The position numbers were made by a program, and so were the translations under genes. A stretch of 64,000 nucleotides of DNA from Lophium mytilinum. Taxonomy: Eukaryota > Ascomycota > Dothideomycetes > Mytilinidiales > Mytilinidiaceae. Location of the stretch: contig MU004182.1 in assembly GCA_010093605.1 (NCBI GenBank), forward strand, positions 1,273,032 through 1,337,031, given 5' to 3'. Shown here piece after piece: positions 61,087-64,000 of this stretch (the stretch's first letter is position 1; every line of letters starts with the position of its first letter). The notes under the pieces are model-generated. The model was not told the DNA's origin and made no database searches. It saw nothing but the letters and a program-made list of their open reading frames with translations.

Positions 61087-64000
61087 ATGCCTCTCACCGA
61101 GCGGGATCCGAATATCAGCGGCCGGAACAGTCGGGCGTCCAACATATCTGGGAGCTCTAAAGGCTATCAGAAGACCAACATTGCCAGATCCGACCTCTTG
61201 TCTGCTGCTCCCGGCGTTATGAGCATGCTCAGAACTTCGACGGAACTTGGAGACATCGGGACCCTAACGTTCGATTCGTCTCATCTGCCATCGATGCCTA
61301 GGCAACAACGACGGAGTGGAACAACTTCACGCATGTCGACAGGTTCTTCCCACTCGCAAGGGTCAAGACGGACTCCGAATCACAACGCTTGGCCCTCTGG
61401 GTCCTCGAACCCTAGAGGTTCCTTGACCACGGAAACGAACATCCCCCAGTTCTTACCTGACACGCTGTCACCTACTCTGATGAACATCCCTGGTGTTTCA
61501 CCGCTTGTCCCCCATTCCAGGCTATCCAGAGATGGACGATCATTCTCTTTGACGCATGTCTCTCAACCTTCCTACGCACTGTCAAGCCATCGATCATACA
61601 CAAGTCTGAGGAATCATGACTCTAGCCTCCGACCTCGATCACCATACAGATACCCCACCCGACTTCGGCATCCTACCTACCGTCCGGGCTCACCTGCGCT
61701 GAGCGACGTGACTGGCGTTCATCCGAGGCGAGTACATGGCCATCCATATGGACCACGAAAGAGGAACCCATCACTGCAGTCGAATCACTCTGATGATCGA
61801 ATCCGCATGCCGCATTATCGGGCACGAAGCAGGTCGAATGCGTCATCCTCTGGTAACGCTCCGCTCTTCATCGAGCAAGTTCGTCGGGTCCGGACTCCCG
61901 CTTTAGGATCGAACTCCAGCCGGTCAACAAATCCACACACCGACTCGGAGGCGCCCTCTTCGGATTCTCCATCATCATTTCCGCCTACGCCCAAGGATGG
62001 TTCATCCATGGAGGTTCTACTCAGCCCTACTAGCACTTCGGTCTTAGTCAATCAGCTCCAGGAGTCCGTGAAAGCAGAGACTTCTCGGGGGCCGCTGTAC
62101 TACGACTATAGTGAGCAGTTCGACCGAGATGCCCTGTGCGAGCCAGAACCCGAAGCTATCCCCATGGGCTTCGTCCATCGAATCAAGACAATCTTGGAGG
62201 AACGTGGGGCAAATGAAACTACCCTTCCACAGTCGAATCTGGAAGCCCAAAAAGCTCAAAAATCTGTGGAGCCACCAGTACTCGAGTTGGTCGAGCTTCC
62301 TGCTTCTCCTGTTGCAAGGCGAATCACCAGACATATGGTTCTTGCGGCACTTGAGCCTGGATCGACAACAGACGACATGACCACGCTTCCAGCTGTCGCC
62401 AAGCCTCTCAATAGAGCATCCATCCACGGTGGAGAGGAACTGGACGAGTCCTGTACGGTGACTGTTGACCCACCAGTTTCGTTGATTCCTGATCAAGAGA
62501 AGAGTCCGAGTGTGATATCCGAGTCTTCTTCAAGAAAATCCGAAGCTAGCGCTCCAAATTCTACCATCGACTTCGCTCTCCTGTACTCCAAGATGGATGA
62601 GGATGAAGAGTTGACGCAGCAAGGCGATGCTGAGAACGTTCCCAAGGATGACATTGAGGGTCGCGCTGACAAGCGTCCGTCTATCAAAACCGGTCACTCT
62701 TCCAAGTTTTCCGATGCCAAATCCTTCAAGTCTTGCAAAGAATCCGACGCAAAATCTAGCAAGGAGTCCGACGGCAAGTCTTTCAAGACCGCGAAAGACA
62801 CCGTCACTCCCGATAGAGGAACGTCTTCAGTCCCAGTAATGGGCTCTAAGCCCTTCGAGAAGTCGTCCTCAAGATTGAGCTTGAGACCAGGTTCTGCATC
62901 GGTTTTAGCTAGCTCTGTAGTCGACAACGTTCCTCAGCTTCCTTCTGTCATCCCTCATCGCGAATCAAGTTCCTCCAAGGAAGCTCAACGAAGTCAAGCT
63001 GTTGCTGATTTCCTCATGCGTCTCTCGAGACCAAGGATGTTCAGTCGGCACTCTGCGAAGGATGATTTTTCCGAGAAGAAGACGAGCAAAGTTGATGGCT
63101 CTTCGAAGGACAAAACGTCCGAGAAGAGAGCCTCCAGGGTGGCTTCCCTAGTTGAAGAAGAGAAAGCCGAGTCGCGTCGGTCTGTCAAAATTGAATCAAT
63201 TACGGAGGAAGAGTCTTCAGAGAAGAAGCCTGCCGGAGTGGAATCGACTTTGCGCAATTCAGCGTCGGAGAACAGACGTTCCCGATCCCATTCTCTATCT
63301 CGAGATCATATTACGGAGAGGAGAGTTAGCAGAGTGGAATCCTTTCAAAACGTACATACCCATCTTAAAAAGTCTACCGGCGGACAGTCCATGCTTTCAA
63401 TCGACAGTTTCAAGAAGCACCATACCAGGCTGAAGTCACTCGCCAAGGGGGAATTGGCGCATCGTGAGTCCGTTGGTGAAGAGCGAGCAACTAGCCTCGA
63501 AATGCAGATTTCGGAACTGGAAGACATACCAGCTCCCACCTTCTCAGCTCGCGAGCATCGCACACCTTTTGATAGTCCTTCGGTCTATGTTACTGACGCT
63601 CCAACACCAACGTTTTCCGAAGGACCACAGCACCTTTCAGCGAGATACTCGGCTCCCCATGACAACGCCTACCGGGATAGCAACACGACGACCCACTTAG
63701 TCTGGAATGCACGCAAGACCCAATTTCCAATTCCAATTGAGGCCCTCAATGCAAACGTCGGGCACAGGCGCAGTGAAGACGACTCCACGACCGACCTAAG
63801 GCTATCCGCCTTCCGATACCCGGCCGCTTATCTTCCTGATGTCAAAGAAGACCTTCATGAAGACTCTAGCGTGAATACCAGCGCGAGTAACATGAAATCA
63901 GCCGCTCTCAGACACCCACTTGGCCGCCTTCCTAGCATGCGAGCATCGATGGATGAGTGTCGTGTTCTAAAGCATCCGTCAATAAATTCGTTCCGGAAAG
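61087..64000 (+). CDS. Long Ser-rich hypothetical protein, partial (runs off the right edge)
   Basis: From ATG 61087 (MPLTERDPNISGRNSRASNI) the frame stays open for 971 codons to the window end. The first 300 residues are Ser/Arg/Pro-rich and basic. Around residue 350 there is a short ordered-looking block (GPLYYDYSEQFDRDALCEPE and PMGFVHRIKTILEERGANE). The remainder is low-complexity Ser/Lys/Glu with loose repeats of SKESD and KSFK type near residues 535-570, and SEKK/SRV motifs later. No signal peptide, membrane helix or catalytic motif is visible. It resembles large disordered fungal cell-end or signalling proteins in composition only; I do not recognise it. The 3' end lies outside the window. 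Confidence 0.75.
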   Translation, partial: MPLTERDPNISGRNSRASNISGSSKGYQKTNIARSDLLSAAPGVMSMLRTSTELGDIGTLTFDSSHLPSMPRQQRRSGTTSRMSTGSSHSQGSRRTPNHNAWPSGSSNPRGSLTTETNIPQFLPDTLSPTLMNIPGVSPLVPHSRLSRDGRSFSLTHVSQPSYALSSHRSYTSLRNHDSSLRPRSPYRYPTRLRHPTYRPGSPALSDVTGVHPRRVHGHPYGPRKRNPSLQSNHSDDRIRMPHYRARSRSNASSSGNAPLFIEQVRRVRTPALGSNSSRSTNPHTDSEAPSSDSPSSFPPTPKDGSSMEVLLSPTSTSVLVNQLQESVKAETSRGPLYYDYSEQFDRDALCEPEPEAIPMGFVHRIKTILEERGANETTLPQSNLEAQKAQKSVEPPVLELVELPASPVARRITRHMVLAALEPGSTTDDMTTLPAVAKPLNRASIHGGEELDESCTVTVDPPVSLIPDQEKSPSVISESSSRKSEASAPNSTIDFALLYSKMDEDEELTQQGDAENVPKDDIEGRADKRPSIKTGHSSKFSDAKSFKSCKESDAKSSKESDGKSFKTAKDTVTPDRGTSSVPVMGSKPFEKSSSRLSLRPGSASVLASSVVDNVPQLPSVIPHRESSSSKEAQRSQAVADFLMRLSRPRMFSRHSAKDDFSEKKTSKVDGSSKDKTSEKRASRVASLVEEEKAESRRSVKIESITEEESSEKKPAGVESTLRNSASENRRSRSHSLSRDHITERRVSRVESFQNVHTHLKKSTGGQSMLSIDSFKKHHTRLKSLAKGELAHRESVGEERATSLEMQISELEDIPAPTFSAREHRTPFDSPSVYVTDAPTPTFSEGPQHLSARYSAPHDNAYRDSNTTTHLVWNARKTQFPIPIEALNANVGHRRSEDDSTTDLRLSAFRYPAAYLPDVKEDLHEDSSVNTSASNMKSAALRHPLGRLPSMRASMDECRVLKHPSINSFRK

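Overview
The window is a piece of a filamentous ascomycete (Pezizomycotina) nuclear genome. The evidence is split genes with short introns (about 45-110 nt, GT-AG with CTAAC/CTGAC-type branch sites), fungal-only families (HET, Zn2Cys6 factor, UstYa, MpaB-like oxygenase, STAND/NLR protein) and typical fungal housekeeping genes. A Dothideomycete-like host is my guess only. No tRNA, rRNA, CRISPR or bacterial-type feature was seen.

Layout. 1-0.7 kb is a diverged ~150 bp tandem repeat. 1.1-15.9 kb is a conserved core block: SmD1, a small unknown protein, a damaged-looking BTB gene, prefoldin subunit 6, VPS4, prenylcysteine-oxidase-like flavoprotein, HRD1 and a Ser/Pro-rich unknown. An AT-rich scar (16.6-16.8 kb) next to a truncated ORF marks the switch to accessory DNA.

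17.1-22.0 kb encodes a compact gentisate route: fumarylpyruvate-hydrolase-type FAH protein, gentisate 1,2-dioxygenase and a salicylate/3-hydroxybenzoate-type FAD hydroxylase. 22.9-29.1 kb holds an MpaB-like oxygenase, a Zn2Cys6 factor (9 exons modelled) and a cytochrome P450.

30-47 kb is the most interesting part. A small ribosomal-peptide (dikaritin-type RiPP) cluster lies at 34.75-41.33 kb: MFS transporter, a secreted Kex2-type precursor with five copies of a DLAFWQSGDW-containing repeat, one UstYa/DUF3328 oxidase with two HxxHC motifs, and a secreted FAD oxidoreductase. It is bracketed by conflict-type genes: an NLR-like STAND NTPase and a HET C-terminal fragment on the left, two intact HET proteins on the right. 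Two MITE-like elements with 30 bp terminal inverted repeats lie in the same region.

47.9-48.5 kb is a decayed glycosidase. Then come an MDR reductase, a six-copy diverged tandem repeat (50.3-51.2 kb), and a second core block: YVC1-type TRP channel, D-serine-dehydratase-like PLP enzyme, two unknown conserved-looking proteins, and a very long Ser-rich ORF running off the right edge.

Exon coordinates quoted in the evidence were read by eye from splice signals and checked only by reading-frame arithmetic; three genes are best explained by GC-AG introns.
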